Shown here: positions 47,634-59,400 of the stretch, one piece after another
How the letters are laid out: each line of letters starts with the position of its first letter
How positions within the stretch are numbered: position 1 is the stretch's first letter
Origin: Linanthus parryae
Taxonomy: Eukaryota > Streptophyta > Magnoliopsida > Ericales > Polemoniaceae
Length of the DNA stretch: 64,000 nt
Reading direction: 5' to 3'
Assembly (NCBI GenBank): GCA_023055425.1
Contig: JALGPY010000004.1
Span: forward strand, 20,297,718 to 20,361,717
Notes under the pieces: generated by a model
Databases searched by the model: none
What the model was told of the DNA's origin: nothing
The model's input: only the letters and a program-made list of their open reading frames with translations
Made by a program: the position numbers and the translations under genes

Positions 47634-48150
47634 CTCCTTATATACAGCTCATTTGATTTGAAAATCTTCAGGATCTTCAGCAAAAACCTTTCCTATTTTG
47701 TAGGCAACAAATTTGACTTCTCTAACAGTCTTCTTCCAACGGATAGTTGCTCAGTATCTTTAGATATACTGATCTGGTCTTGTCCATAAAAGTGCTGAGA
47801 AGCTGTTAGGATCAATAGATTGATTGCAGAATCAAATCAACCCTGAAATTCCTTTCCTGCAAAATTCTTGTTAGGAAATATATCCTGCAGAATAGGAAAT
47901 GAAAATTCCCTGCAAAGCTGATTCAAACAGATGGATTAGATGCTGTAAAACATATCAAAAAGCATTGTCTTTCATCAAGTAATAATAGATAAAGCATAGG
48001 GGTTTAAGAGTTCAAACAGAAACAGAAACTCCCCCTAAGATCAAGCTCATAATTCTCAATCAGTTTCAAGGCTTTGAAAGCTGTTTCAAGGCCTTGAAAT
48101 AGACTAGCTATTTCAAGTTTTTGAAACATTGAAACTACATTGAGCTTACA
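47634..48150 (-). repeat. 5' LTR of the SIRE-like element, outer part
   Basis: Resumes colinearity with 26980-27504 and ends CTTACA, followed by the AGTTT duplication. With 34159-34887 it totals 1246 bp, against 1247 for the other LTR. Confidence 0.85.
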
Positions 48151-48586
48151 AGTTTGATGCTAGAATTATTTTCAGAGTGATTTGGATCTAATGAGACTAT
48201 TTTTGATTCATTAAATGTTTGGGATGTTGGAGTAATAAATTTTTGAAGTTGTGTTAGGTTATATGCATATTGTTTATGGGATTTTTGGAGCACGTTTTGG
48301 ATTGTGTTTTGGAGCATGGACTTAGGTTTGACCTTAGACATTGAAATAAACGTAGTAGGATCATTATCTTGTCATATAGGCAATTTTTATATATGTATGT
48401 AGTATTGTTTTTTGATTATTGCATATTTAATTGTATGAGACGTTTTCGTTGAACAAGGATAGGTCGAGTACTAGTAGGGAGTAATTTGATTTTGCTTGTG
48501 AATCAAGGTGAGTTGATATTCCAAGCCTTAAGCCTTATCTTCTTTCGATTCTACACGATGTTTTATTAATACTGAAAGTGTGAGTG
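48151..48586 (+). repeat. Gypsy-like LTR, continued
   Basis: Continues the sequence interrupted at 26257. It contains GACGTTTTCGTTGAACAAGGATAG near 48440 and an AAGGTGAGTTG motif, in the style of the 3' half of chromovirus LTRs. It is cut at 48587 by a SIRE-like LTR. Confidence 0.4.
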
Positions 48587-49859
48587 TGAAGATGGTAATG
48601 CAGCTAAGATACTCTAGAAGGGGGGGGTTGAATAGAGTATGCCAACTTTTTGCAAAACTTGCTAAGAAGATAGAATCTTGTGAAGACTAGTGAAGTTCAA
48701 GGCCTTGAAAACAAGTTCAAGCCCTTAGAATGAAATAAAGTTTAGAATGGATCAGTCAAGCCTTTTTGAAGGCCTTGAAAAGAGTTTCAAACCCTAAAAA
48801 TAGACAAGTTTGAATGCTGTAAAAACTGAGTAAGTAAAGAAACTGTAAATGCAAGAGACAAATGATTTATAGAGTTAAGTGCACTTGGATCTAATCTCTA
48901 CCTCAGGGATCTGATCCCTGCAGAATTTTCAATACAATTCTTATTAATCAAAAGCTAAGCTCTAGATCTCAAGCACAGAGAGATTCCTTACTCTGTTACA
49001 GCTTGTGGTTCTCCCTAACCTATCTAGTACCTCCTCTAGCTAACTGATTAACTAAGAATCCTCTATTTTCACTTTTAACAATCCTCGAGAATAAAGATAG
49101 AAATATTACATAAATGATCTACCAATAAAGCACAATACAGAAGAACACTAGAGTGTAGAAACTGCAGTGAAGTATGCAGTGAACTTCTATGAAATGGAGT
49201 GAGATTGATGAACTTCTTTGATGCTTGTCAATCCACAACTTTGTCTCTCTTTTTGCCCGTTGGGTGTTGTGTGTGTTGCTTCATAAATGAGCTCTATTTA
49301 AACTTCAAACAGCTCTTCAAATCTTCCCTGATTTCAGCAACAAATCTCCTATTTTGTAGAAAACAGACTTTGACTCTTTGACAATCTTCTCCAACGGTTA
49401 AGTGATCACAATCTCCAGAGATAATGTCGTGATCTTGCATTTGAATAGATTGAGAAGCTGTCAAGCCATTCAGACCAAACACAGAATCATCTTCTCAATT
49501 ATTTCCTTCCCTGCACAAGTCAGATTAGGAAATAATCTCTGCAAACTAGGAAATAAAATTTCCTGTAAAAACATAGTCAAACAGATGATATTCTATGTTC
49601 AACCATGTTAGAATGATTTGTCTTTCATCACAAAATAGCATTAAATCAATCATATAAGTAAGAGATATGAAATCAACTTAGAAGGGTTTACAGAAAACAC
49701 CCCCTGAGAATGTTCATGTAGGTTAAACAGCTTCAAGACTTTGAATCCAGTTTCAAGGCCTATTTTCAAACCTGTGATAACGGATTCAAGGATTTGAAAG
49801 CTGATTCAACTCCTTGACATAGTTAAATTATTTCAAGCCTTGCACAACCTAATCTTACA
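48587..49859 (-). repeat. Single SIRE-like LTR without matching duplications
   Basis: It starts TGAAGATGG and ends CTTACA (1273 bp) with family landmarks: CTCTAGAAGGGGGGG near 48615 and the ACCTATCTAGTACCTCCTC block near 49018. The flanking bases GAGTG and AATTT differ. To the left is the gypsy-like LTR, to the right gypsy integrase. Confidence 0.7.
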
Positions 49860-50072
49860 AATTTAACTCAATTTGGGTGATGGTTGACAGATTAACAAAG
49901 CCTGCTCACTTTCTGGCCGTTAATAGCAAATATTCGATTGATAAGTACGCTAAATTATATGTTGATGAGATCATCCGCTTACATGGTATACCCGCATCCA
50001 TTGTGTCTTGTAGAGATCCCAAGTTCACTTCCAGATTCTGGACCAGTTTGCAGCAGGCTTTAGGTACTAAAC
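49860..50072 (+). pseudogene. Ty3/gypsy integrase core, left part
   Basis: The frame reads NSIWVMVDRLTKPAHFL and continues through IVSCRDPKFTSRFWTSLQQALGTKL, the catalytic core of a chromovirus-type integrase (usual VDRLTKSAHF, then SDRDPKFTS). The second catalytic Asp region reads SCRDPKF, one residue (Cys for Asp) changed before RDP. It is cut at 50072 by a copia insertion and continues in frame at 58594. The N-terminal half, RT and gag are absent. Confidence 0.75.
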
Positions 50073-51502
50073 TGTAGGGTTTTGATTCATGGATCGCGCA
50101 AACGGAAGCATAATCAAACAAACAACCATGCAAAACCCTCCAAGGATCACAAGTCTAGATGCATAACGATAGTAAAGGTAAGAAATCATAAACACACCTT
50201 TGGGTTCTCCTTGATGACTTCAAACGCGAATAGTGTCACGTTCTCTATAGTTGATCCACGCCTAGAGTTGTTCCTAGATCTCCAATCTCCTTGGTGCTAG
50301 CCCGGAATGAAAGGAGGGTGAAGGAATCACGCAAAACGAGGCACAAAAGGGGGCTCGGCCCTCTTGTGGCGTCGGGGACGAGTGGGCGGCGGCAAGGGGG
50401 CGGCGTCCCTCTTGTTGCTTGCTCCCTCTCTCCTTTGTTCTCTCCTACTCTTGTTATGTTCTCTTAGAGCATAAGTTGTCTAGGGAAGGAAGGAAGGAGG
50501 GTCCTTTATATAGTCCAACAACTCCTTGTTAACTACCTAAAGGACTTATTCTAGTCCAACTAGAATTCAATTTAGTCCCTTCCCTGCAAATTAGTCCCTA
50601 CTAAGTTTGCAAGGGTTTGCAAAGTGATCCTTCTAATTAATTAATCCAATTAATTAATTCCCAAATCTAGTACAACTCTATATAGCGTGTGACCCCATAG
50701 GTTCTATCTAGTTGGTAGCAACTATTTGCTAATATGGAGTGGTTTCTAGCAAAACATCCATTCTAGCCAACTAATAGAATAGTCATCTAGACAACCTTGT
50801 ACAAGTAATTGTCTCATCCCTTTGCCTCCATATCCGGATTGGACACGAGACATACAAGTCACACTCGTATATCCAATCCCTAGTTTCTCGATCCATGGAA
50901 TAGCCTTATTCGTGCAAATAACATCAATATCCCATATATTGATTTATTTGAGTCTGGCCAGACATTCTATAAGCACTATCCTTCGAGTGGCCTTGGATAT
51001 TTGCTCCCGTTATGTGGGAGGGGCAAATCCTCTCTACGTCCACTACGATCTCTAAGCTTGCTTCTCATTGTATCCAGTACACGCCTTTATAACTACCCAG
51101 TTACGGTGTAGCGTTTAACGCTACCAAGATCACAATGATCCACAACTAGAATATCTAGTGACTTCAAGTCTAAGGATGACAATACCATTGTACCCGAGAA
51201 GCACTTGTGACTCAACATAACGTGCATGTAGCCTTCTCGGTGATGGGTCAATCCAGTGCAACATTCCGTAATGCACACCTATGTGTTGGATCGTGATATC
51301 TCCATATCAATCCAACCCCATACTAGTCTATAGATGATTGTCCCATTAATCATTATACTTGACTAGGGATATTTAAGATAAACAACACAATTGTAAATCT
51401 AAGGACTTCATTATATTAAATATCCAATAAATAATAAATGAATTTCTAGCCAATTGCAAATTCATACTAAACTAGATTGCCTCTAGGGCATCTATTCCAA
51501 CA
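50073..51502 (-). repeat. 3' LTR of the young copia element
   Basis: On the minus strand it starts TGTTGGAATAGATGCCCTAG and ends AACCCTACA. It differs from the other LTR near 50312, 50420 and 51194 by eye. Small open frames are duplicated in both LTRs and are not genes. Confidence 0.95.
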
Positions 51503-51513
51503 GTCTCCCACTT
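51503..51513 (-). promoter_or_regulatory. Polypurine tract of the young copia element
   Basis: The minus strand reads AAGTGGGAGAC directly before the LTR, three bases after the gag-pol stop codon. Confidence 0.8.
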
Positions 51514-51516
51514 GCA

Positions 51517-54500
51517 CTAGAGCCAATCTGGCGCATCTCGTATGCCCATACTCCTAGTGTGCCCTTCATGCTTCCTTTGCGTGAGAGGCTTCGTAAGCGG
51601 GTCTGACAGATTATCATCTGTAGGAATCTTGCATATCCGAACGTCTCCTCTATCGATAATATCTCGAATCAGATGAAACTTCCTGAGCACGTGCTTGGAC
51701 TTCTGGTGCGATCTTGGTTCCTTTGATTGCGCGATCGCCCCAGTGTTGTCACAGAACAACTCCACTGGATCCGCAATGCTAGGGACCACACCATGTTCAG
51801 AAACAAACTTTCTGATCCAAACAGCCTCCTTTGCTGCGCCATTTGCAGCAATGTACTCAGCCTCTGTTGTAGAATCAGCTACCGTCTCTTGCTTGGAACT
51901 CTTCCAGCTCACCGGTGCTCCATTCAGGCAAAACACATATCCCGACTGTGATCTGAAGTCATCTCTATCGGTTTGGAAGCTTGCATCAGTGTAACCCCTT
52001 ACACGCAACTCTTCCTCACCGCCAAACATCAAGAAAGCATCCTTAGTTCTTCTCAAGTACTTTAGGATGTTCTTGACAGCAATCCAGTGACTCTCACCCG
52101 GATTGGATTGGTATCTGCTTGTCATACTCAAGGCATATGACACATCTGGTCTAGTACATAACATGGCGTACATGATGGATCCTATGGCCGAGGCATAGGG
52201 AATCCTACTCATGCGTTCCTTCTCAATCTCATTGGAAGGACATCCACTCTTCGAAAGAGTGATTCCATGTGACATGGGCAAGAATCCCTTCTTGGAATCT
52301 TGCATGTTGAACCGTTTCTACACCTTGTCAATATATGTACTTTGACTTAGGCCTAGCAACCTTTTAGATCTATCTCTATAGATCTTTATACCGAGTATAT
52401 AGGCTGCTTCCCCTAAGTCCTTCATTGAGAAACACTTTCCTAGCCAATCTTTCACAGATTGCAGCATGGGAATGTCGTTTCCAATGAGTAGTATGTCATC
52501 CACATACAAGACCAGAAAAGCTACAGAGCTCCCACTAACCTTCTTGTAAACACAAGACTCATCTTCGTTTCTGATGAAGCCAAACTCTTTGACCACTTCA
52601 TCAAAACGTCGATTCCAACTCCTAGAAGCTTGCTTCAATCCATAAATGGATCGTTGCAGCTTACAGACTTTGTTGGCTTGCTTTGGATCCTCAAAACCCT
52701 CCGGCTGTATCATATACACGTCCTCGAGGAGATTCCCATAAAGGAATGCTGTTTTGACATCCATCTACCAAATCTCATAGTCGTAGTATGCTGCAATTGC
52801 AAGTAGGATTCGAATGGATTTGGTCATTGCGACTGGTGAAAAGGTTTCATCATAGTCAATACCATGAATCTGTCTGAATCCTTTAGCCACCAATCGGCCC
52901 TTATAGGTAATCACATTACCATCCATGTCGATTTTCTTCTTGAAGACCCATTTGCACCCTATGGGTCGCGCCCCATCAGGTGGTTCCACCAAAGTCCATA
53001 CTTTTTTGGTATACATGGATTCCATCTCGGATCTCATGGCTTCAAGCCACTTCTGCGAGTCTGGGCCACTCATGGCCTCCTCATAGGTAGTAGGCTCATC
53101 ATCTATGAGCATCGTGTCACCGGAATCAGTTACGAGAAGTCCGTACCTCTCGGGTTCCTGGCGCACTCTACTAGATCTACGAAGCTCTTGTGTTACCTGA
53201 ACAGGTGGATCCACAACTGCTTGTGATTCCCGTTCATGTTCCATAATCGGTTCAGTGATTTGTGGTTCTTGAACTTCTTCAAGTTCTACATTCCTCCCAC
53301 TTGCTTCTTTAGAGACAAACTCTCTTTCTAGAAACACGCCGGTCCGAGCAACAAACACTTTGTTCTCGGTTGGATTGTAGAAGTAGTATCCCTTAGTTTC
53401 CTTAGGGTACCCTACAAATTTACACTTATCCGATTTAGGCCCTAGCTTGTCTGATTGTAAACGTTTTTCATAGACATCGCAGCCCCAAATCCTCATGAAC
53501 GACAGTGTGGGACGCCTCCCACTCCACATCTCATATGGTGTTTTCATGACTGATTTAGATGGAACACGGTTAATGGTGAAAGCTGCACTTAATAGAGCGT
53601 AGCCCCAAAATGACAATGGAAGATCAGTTTGACACATCATAGACCGAACCATATCCTATAGGGTTCGATTCCTCCTCTCGGACACGCCATTCCATTGTGG
53701 CGTTCCGGGTGGAGTGAGTTGGGACACGATCCCACACTCTCTAAGATAGTCGTCAAACTCTTGGCTCAAGTATTCTCCTCCACGATCCGATCGTAGAGCC
53801 TTGATACTTTTGCCAAGTTGCTTCTCTACTTCATTCTTGAATTCTTTGAACACTTCAAAGGATTCGGATTTTGCCCTCATAAGGTACACAAATCCATATC
53901 TACTGTAATCATCAGTAAATGTAATGAAGTAGACATAACCACCCCTGGCTGGCGTGGCAAATGGCCCACACACATCGGTATGTATGAGTGCCAATTGCTC
54001 ACTAGTCCTCTCACCTTTCTTATTGAAAGGGGACTTTGTCATTTTTCCTAATAAACAAGCCTCACATGTCTCATATGATTCAAAATCAAATGAGTCTAGT
54101 AATCCATCTTTATGGAGTCTAGATACACGTTTCTCATTTATGTGGCCTAAACGACAATGCCATAAATAAGCAGGATTTAAATCATTTATTTTAATCCGCT
54201 TGGTATTAATGTTGTAGACAGGATTACTTAGATCAAGGACATAAAGTCCATTAAATAATTGCGCACTAAAATAGTGAATATTATTCAAATAAAAGGAACA
54301 ACAATTGTTCTTTATTGAAATAATAAAACCTTCCTTGTCCAAACAAGAAATAGAAATAATGTTTCTGCTCATAGCAGGCACAAAATAGCAATTATTTAAT
54401 TCTAAAACTAATCCTGAAGGCAGAGATAGCTCGCACACGCCTATGGCCAACGCAGCAACCTTTGCTCCATTCCCAACGCGCAGATCTACCTCCCCTTTAG

Positions 54501-55467
54501 CCAATCTTTTACTTCTCTTTAGATCCTGCATATTTCGACAAATATGAGATCCACATCCAGTATCTAATACCCATGATGTAGAGACAGTTAAATTGACATC
54601 TACAACAAAAATACCTGGTGGTGGTGGAATCACTATTCCAAGCCTCTTGTCCTCCAGATATTTTGGGCAGTTCCTCCTCCAGTGTCCAGGCTGACTGCAG
54701 TAGTGACACTCACCCTTAGTCACAACCTTGGCAACACCACCAACAGGCTTAAGGGCTTGTTCCTTGGACTTGGCAACTGACTTGCTTTTGCCCTTGGAGG
54801 AAGATGCAAACTTTTTGCCCTTTCCTTTATGCACCATCATAATGGCCTTGCCCTTACCCTTGTTGATGCTTTGTTCAGCCGTCCTCAACATGTTGAGCAA
54901 ATCTGGCAGTGGTTTAACGATCTCGTTCATGTTATAGTTCATAATGAACTGTCCATAACTCTCGGGCAACAATTGCAACACGAGATCGGTTGCCAACTCT
55001 TGGCCGACCGGGAACCCAAGCCGGGCGAGATTCTCCAAGTACCCGATCATTCGGAGTACATGGGGTCCCACCGGGTTCCCTTCTGCCAGATGACATTTGA
55101 ACAGTGCCTTTGAGACCTCATACCTCTCTACCCTCGCCTGCTCTTGGAAGAGCTGCTTTAGATGTTCGATCATATCGACAGCATTCATGTTCTCATGTTG
55201 CTTCTGAAGCTCAGAGGTCATGGTGCAAAGCATTAGGCAGGCCGCATCATTAGCGTCATCAACACGCTTTTGATACGCCTTTACGGCAGCAGGTGTCTGA
55301 TTCTCTGGACCTTCTGGAACATGCTCCTCTATTGCGTACAGCTTCTTCTCTTGCTTGAGAACAATTCTCAAGTTTCTGTACCAATCGAGAAAGTTGGTTC
55401 CAGAGAGCTTGTCCTTCTCAAGGACAGATCGTAGGGAATGTTGTGAACTCGATGAGTTGTTTGCCAT
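51517..55467 (-). pseudogene. Ty1/copia gag-pol, frame intact except for three UAG codons
   Basis: It spans 1316 codons plus stop. The start is MANNSSSSQHSL at 55467; a longer frame to 55497 is possible but lacks family support. Gag is followed by CCHC knuckle CHYCSQPGHWRRNC near 54700. Protease: WVLDTGCGSHIC near 54575. Integrase: HTDVCGPF (about 53985), RSDRGGEYL (53795) and SERRNRT (53670), keeping [17 protein letters not shown] (52764), YVDDILLIG (52505). RNase H: YTDASFQTD (51990), TTEAEYIAA (51860). In-frame UAG codons lie at 53655-53653 (expected Leu, after NRTL), 52767-52765 (expected Gln, before MDVK) and 52317-52315 (expected Leu, YIDKV-stop-KRFNM). The natural stop is also UAG. As written it can make only gag, protease and most of integrase. 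Confidence 0.9.
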
Positions 55468-57140
55468 TTGGAATTCTACAAAAAGGAAAATACGCAAGTT
55501 TTAGTATTTGTGAATTTTTTGACTATATTTAATAATGGCTAGTTTATTAAATATAGCTCCCACTATTTTTCTACGGATTAATAACCCTCAAGATATTAAT
55601 GCGGAAAATATCCTTATATTTTCTAGTGGGCCAAGATCCATCTTTTTCATCTCCTTATGAGCTTGCTTTGGCAAGTCACCCATAATTCGATTACTTCTTA
55701 GGTAGGAACAATTCCAATTGCATCCCATATGCAACTCTTGGTTCAATCGGGCAAATAACTCCTTATTTATCCATCCATATGGATAATCCCAATTGATTTC
55801 CTCTAGGTTTCTTAATCAAATTAATAGCCTAGTTGTGTTCAACCTCTTATCTAAACAATTGCACATTGTTACGTGCCATCGCATTCCATCATTATGAACC
55901 AAGTCGCCATGCTTTGGCACGCACGAACTTGATAAATAATGATGATAATGAGTGTTTAAATAACGAGAAGGCAAGAACACAATATTTTAAATTTTGAGGG
56001 ATTTTTCAATTCAATTTTAATTATTTTGTTGATCTATATCAACTAATCTATCTATTTGAGTTTGGGCACAACTCCAAATAATAGATCCGGGTTGTCTAAT
56101 TATCTTATTATCCTAATTGCATGCATCATCCATACACCAACCACACAAATAATAAGACAATAAATAAACAACCACAAAACAGAAATTAAACGTGATGTGG
56201 ATATGGCCTTTTCTAGACTAAGATAATTCCAAGCCAATGGAATTATCTATGAACCCTAAACAAACACATCTCCATGCGTCTTGATCTTTTGGTCCATCCT
56301 TCATAGTCATGTGGTGTGCTCCATGCTCCATGCTCCTTCTTTTGTGGCTCCTTTTGGCTTTGGGCTTCTTTTCTCCAATCTTGGCTAACAATCTACTTTA
56401 TCTAGCACTAGCTAACGTCTATACTAAATAAAATAAATCTCACAAGTTGAGAAAAAAAATGGCACGCAGGCCATAAAAACCCTAATAAATTATTACAATT
56501 AATTGATCAGCTCGCAGGCCGTAAAACCAAAACACAAAATTAAACATCCACATCAAACCACATCCTAAGGCCATATCCAATCACCATGCGATTTGCACAT
56601 AAACAGTTAAAATCCAATTTTAACGCGCTTGGTCAATTTTAATTGATTTTAGGATTTTTAGGGTTAAAACGGTCCATGGGCCCAACAATCCAATTGCCCG
56701 GGCCCAAACAAAGTGAACCATAAAGCCCTAGGGCCGGCCCGGCCCAAAACCCGCAAGCTAGGCCCGCGGGTTAGGGCCGCCCGGCCCCTTAGGGCGCCAA
56801 GCTTGGGCGGCAAGCAAGGGGGGCGGTCCCCTAGGGGGCCGAACCTCCTTGTGGAGGTTGTTTCCAAAACAACCTCCTTGCTTGGAGCCCAAGTTTGGTT
56901 GTTTCCTTGTTGTGGGAGAACTCCTTCTTCCCCAAGGATGCCCAAACCCTAGATCCAAGATCCTAAAATTTCTCAAACTCACCAATTCATGCATCCAATG
57001 CAATAATTGGGTCTTGTTATGATCTATTCTTTGACAAATTGCATCCAATGCTTGATTTGTCTTGTTTTACGCGATAAACAACAAATTAAGGTGTAAAACA
57101 ACAAGAATGTAACACATAAACTACGTTTATGCTCTATGAC
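55468..57140 (-). other. Long leader of the young copia element
   Basis: This 1.7-kb untranslated leader separates the PBS from gag. A strongly GC-rich block (about 56680-56880) with GGGCGGC/GCCGCCC-type inverted runs is embedded in AT-rich sequence. The older copy at 10951-11597 has the same arrangement. Open frames in the GC block are not conserved between the copies. Confidence 0.7.
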
Positions 57141-57157
57141 CTGTGGCTCTGATACCA
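57141..57157 (-). promoter_or_regulatory. Primer binding site, initiator tRNA-Met
   Basis: The minus strand reads TGGTATCAGAGCCACAG, with the perfect 12-base tRNA-iMet complement, one base from the LTR. Confidence 0.9.
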
Positions 57158-57158
57158 C

Positions 57159-58588
57159 TGTAGGGTTTTGATTCATGGATCGCGCAAACGGAAGCATAAT
57201 CAAACAAACAACCATGCAAAACCCTCCAAGGATCACAAGTCTAGATGCATAACGATAGTAAAGGTAAGAAATCATAAACACACCTTTGGGTTCTCCTTGA
57301 TGACTTCAAACGCGAATAGTGTCACGTTCTCTATAGTTGATCCACGCCTAGAGTTGTTCCTAGATCTCCAATCTCCTTGGTGCTAGCCCGGAATGAAAGG
57401 GGGGTGAAGGAATCACGCAAAACGAGGCACAAAAGGGGGCTCGGCCCTCTTGTGGCGTCGGGGACGAGTGGGCGGCGGCAAGGGGGCGGCGTCCCTCTTG
57501 TTGCTTGCTCTCTCTCTCCTTTGTTCTCTCCTACTCTTGTTATGTTCTCTTAGAGCATAAGTTGTCTAGGGAAGGAAGGAAGGAGGGTCCTTTATATAGT
57601 CCAACAACTCCTTGTTAACTACCTAAAGGACTTATTCTAGTCCAACTAGAATTCAATTTAGTCCCTTCCCTGCAAATTAGTCCCTACTAAGTTTGCAAGG
57701 GTTTGCAAAGTGATCCTTCTAATTAATTAATCCAATTAATTAATTCCCAAATCTAGTACAACTCTATATAGCGTGTGACCCCATAGGTTCTATCTAGTTG
57801 GTAGCAACTATTTGCTAATATGGAGTGGTTTCTAGCAAAACATCCATTCTAGCCAACTAATAGAATAGTCATCTAGACAACCTTGTACAAGTAATTGTCT
57901 CATCCCTTTGCCTCCATATCCGGATTGGACACGAGACATACAAGTCACACTCGTATATCCAATCCCTAGTTTCTCGATCCATGGAATAGCCTTATTCGTG
58001 CAAATAACATCAATATCCCATATATTGATTTATTTGAGTCTGGCCAGACATTCTATAAGCACTATCCTTCGAGTGGCCTTGGATATTTGCTCCCGTTATG
58101 TGGGAGGGGCAAATCCTCTCTACGTCCACTACGATCTCTAAGCTTGCTTCTCATTGTATCCAGTACACGCCTTTATAACTACCCAGTTACGGTGTAGCGT
58201 TTAACGCTACCAAGATCACAATGATCCACAACTAGAATATCTAGTGACTTCAAGTCTAAGGATGACAATACCATTGTTCCCGAGAAGCACTTGTGACTCA
58301 ACATAACGTGCATGTAGCCTTCTCGGTGATGGGTCAATCCAGTGCAACATTCCGTAATGCACACCTATGTGTTGGATCGTGATATCTCCATATCAATCCA
58401 ACCCCATACTAGTCTATAGATGATTGTCCCATTAATCATTATACTTGACTAGGGATATTTAAGATAAACAACACAATTGTAAATCTAAGGACTTCATTAT
58501 ATTAAATATCCAATAAATAATAAATGAATTTCTAGCCAATTGCAAATTCATACTAAACTAGATTGCCTCTAGGGCATCTATTCCAACA
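57159..58588 (-). repeat. 5' LTR of the young copia element
   Basis: 1430 bp, the partner of 50073-51502. The plus-strand copy in older form is at 8673-10950, which shows the position of the MITE insertion site. Confidence 0.95.
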
Positions 58589-58593
58589 TAAAC

Positions 58594-58993
58594 TTGCTTT
58601 TAGCACAGCCTTTCACCCGCAAACTGATGGACAATCAGAGCGTAATATTGAAACCTTAGAGGACATGCTGCGTACTTGTGTCTTAGAATTTCAATGTAGC
58701 TGGGACCAATACTTGGCATTGATTGAATTCTCTTATAATAATAGCTACCAAGATAGTATAGGCATGGTGCCTTATGAAGCGTTGTATGGACGGAGATGCA
58801 GGACTCCTATATGTTGGAGCGATGTGGGAGAAAGAAAACTCTTAGGCCCAGAATTGGTTCAAGAAAAAGCTGACAAAACTAGAATCATTCAGGAACGACT
58901 AAAGACTGCCCAAAGCCGACAAAAAAGTTATGCTGATAACAGGAGACGAGATTTGGAATTCGAGATTGGTGACAAGGTATTCATGCGTGTATC
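58594..58993 (+). pseudogene. Ty3/gypsy integrase core, right part
   Basis: Rejoins the frame interrupted at 50072 and reads AFSTAFHPQTDGQSERN, with the catalytic Glu in QSER, then LIEFSYNNSYQDSIGMVPYEALYGRRCRTP and DLEFEIGDKVFMRVS. This is the end of the core and the start of the C-terminal domain of a chromovirus-type integrase. It stops at 58993, where TGTAACACCC begins, so any chromodomain is missing. The frame is well preserved on this side. Confidence 0.8.
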
Positions 58994-59400
58994 TGTAACA
59001 CCCATCGATTCCCAAGCCTTCCGTTCCGGAATGGAGAGCCCTGGAGGGTGCTACTTGAAATGAATCAGCGGAAATCAAGAACAACACATCCGAAATTATA
59101 TTACAAACTGATAATTGTCTCAAACATAATGTGTTACATACTATTACACAAGGTGAAATTAACTAGAGTTCGGCTTATTTAAAACTATTATTAAAGCCCT
59201 GAATAACTTAAGTTGGTATTAGTAAAGCCCTGAATAACTTAAGTTGGGGTTTTAGAATTTTAATATCTTTTTTGGGGATTGGAGTGTAATATTCTTTTAT
59301 GTGAGGGCTAAAAATTGGAAATTAGTGGTACAACTAGTACACTAGATAACTACTACACTAGATAACCATGGCTCTTTACTTTCCTGGCCGCCTAAACATC
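58994..59400 (+). repeat. Start of a gypsy LTR (TGTAACACCC type)
   Basis: TGTAACACCCATCGATTCCC followed by a GGAATGGAG... and, near 59275-59325, GGGGATTGGAGTGTAATATTC and GAGGGCTAAAAATTGGAAATT is typical of chromovirus LTRs. A 27-base duplication (AAAGCCCTGAATAACTTAAG) lies near 59190-59248. The right end is not defined: GGGTCTCACA at 61408-61417 could be an LTR end, but flanking duplications do not match and gene-like sequence lies between. Confidence 0.4.

Larger units (their letters stand above)
26258..48150 (-). mobile_element. SIRE-like Ty1/copia element, complete but decayed, with nested insertions
   Basis: The element begins TGAAGGGG and ends CTTACA, flanked by the 5-bp duplication AGTTT (26253-26257 and 48151-48155). 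On the minus strand the order is 5' LTR, tRNA-Met PBS, gag, PR, IN, RT, RNase H, an extra ORF, polypurine tract and 3' LTR. The 5' LTR is split by the LARD at 34888-47628. Without that insertion the element is about 9.1 kb. The LTRs differ at several percent of positions by eye, so this is the oldest layer inside the gypsy-like LTR. Confidence 0.85.
50073..58588 (-). mobile_element. Young complete Ty1/copia element, 8516 bp
   Basis: The two LTRs are 1430 bp each (50073-51502 and 57159-58588), with three differences found by eye. TAAAC is duplicated at 50068-50072 and 58589-58593. A tRNA-Met PBS, 1.7-kb leader, single gag-pol frame and polypurine tract are all present on the minus strand. It inserted into a gypsy integrase. 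The gag-pol frame has no frameshift but three in-frame UAG codons. The near-identity of the LTRs makes it the most recent insertion in the window. Confidence 0.95.

Noticed and set aside
57141..57157. Possible tRNA gene fragments at TGGTATCAGAGC and TGGCGCCGTTG sites
   Set aside because: Only the 3'-end complement is present, directly next to LTRs. These are primer binding sites, not tRNA genes.
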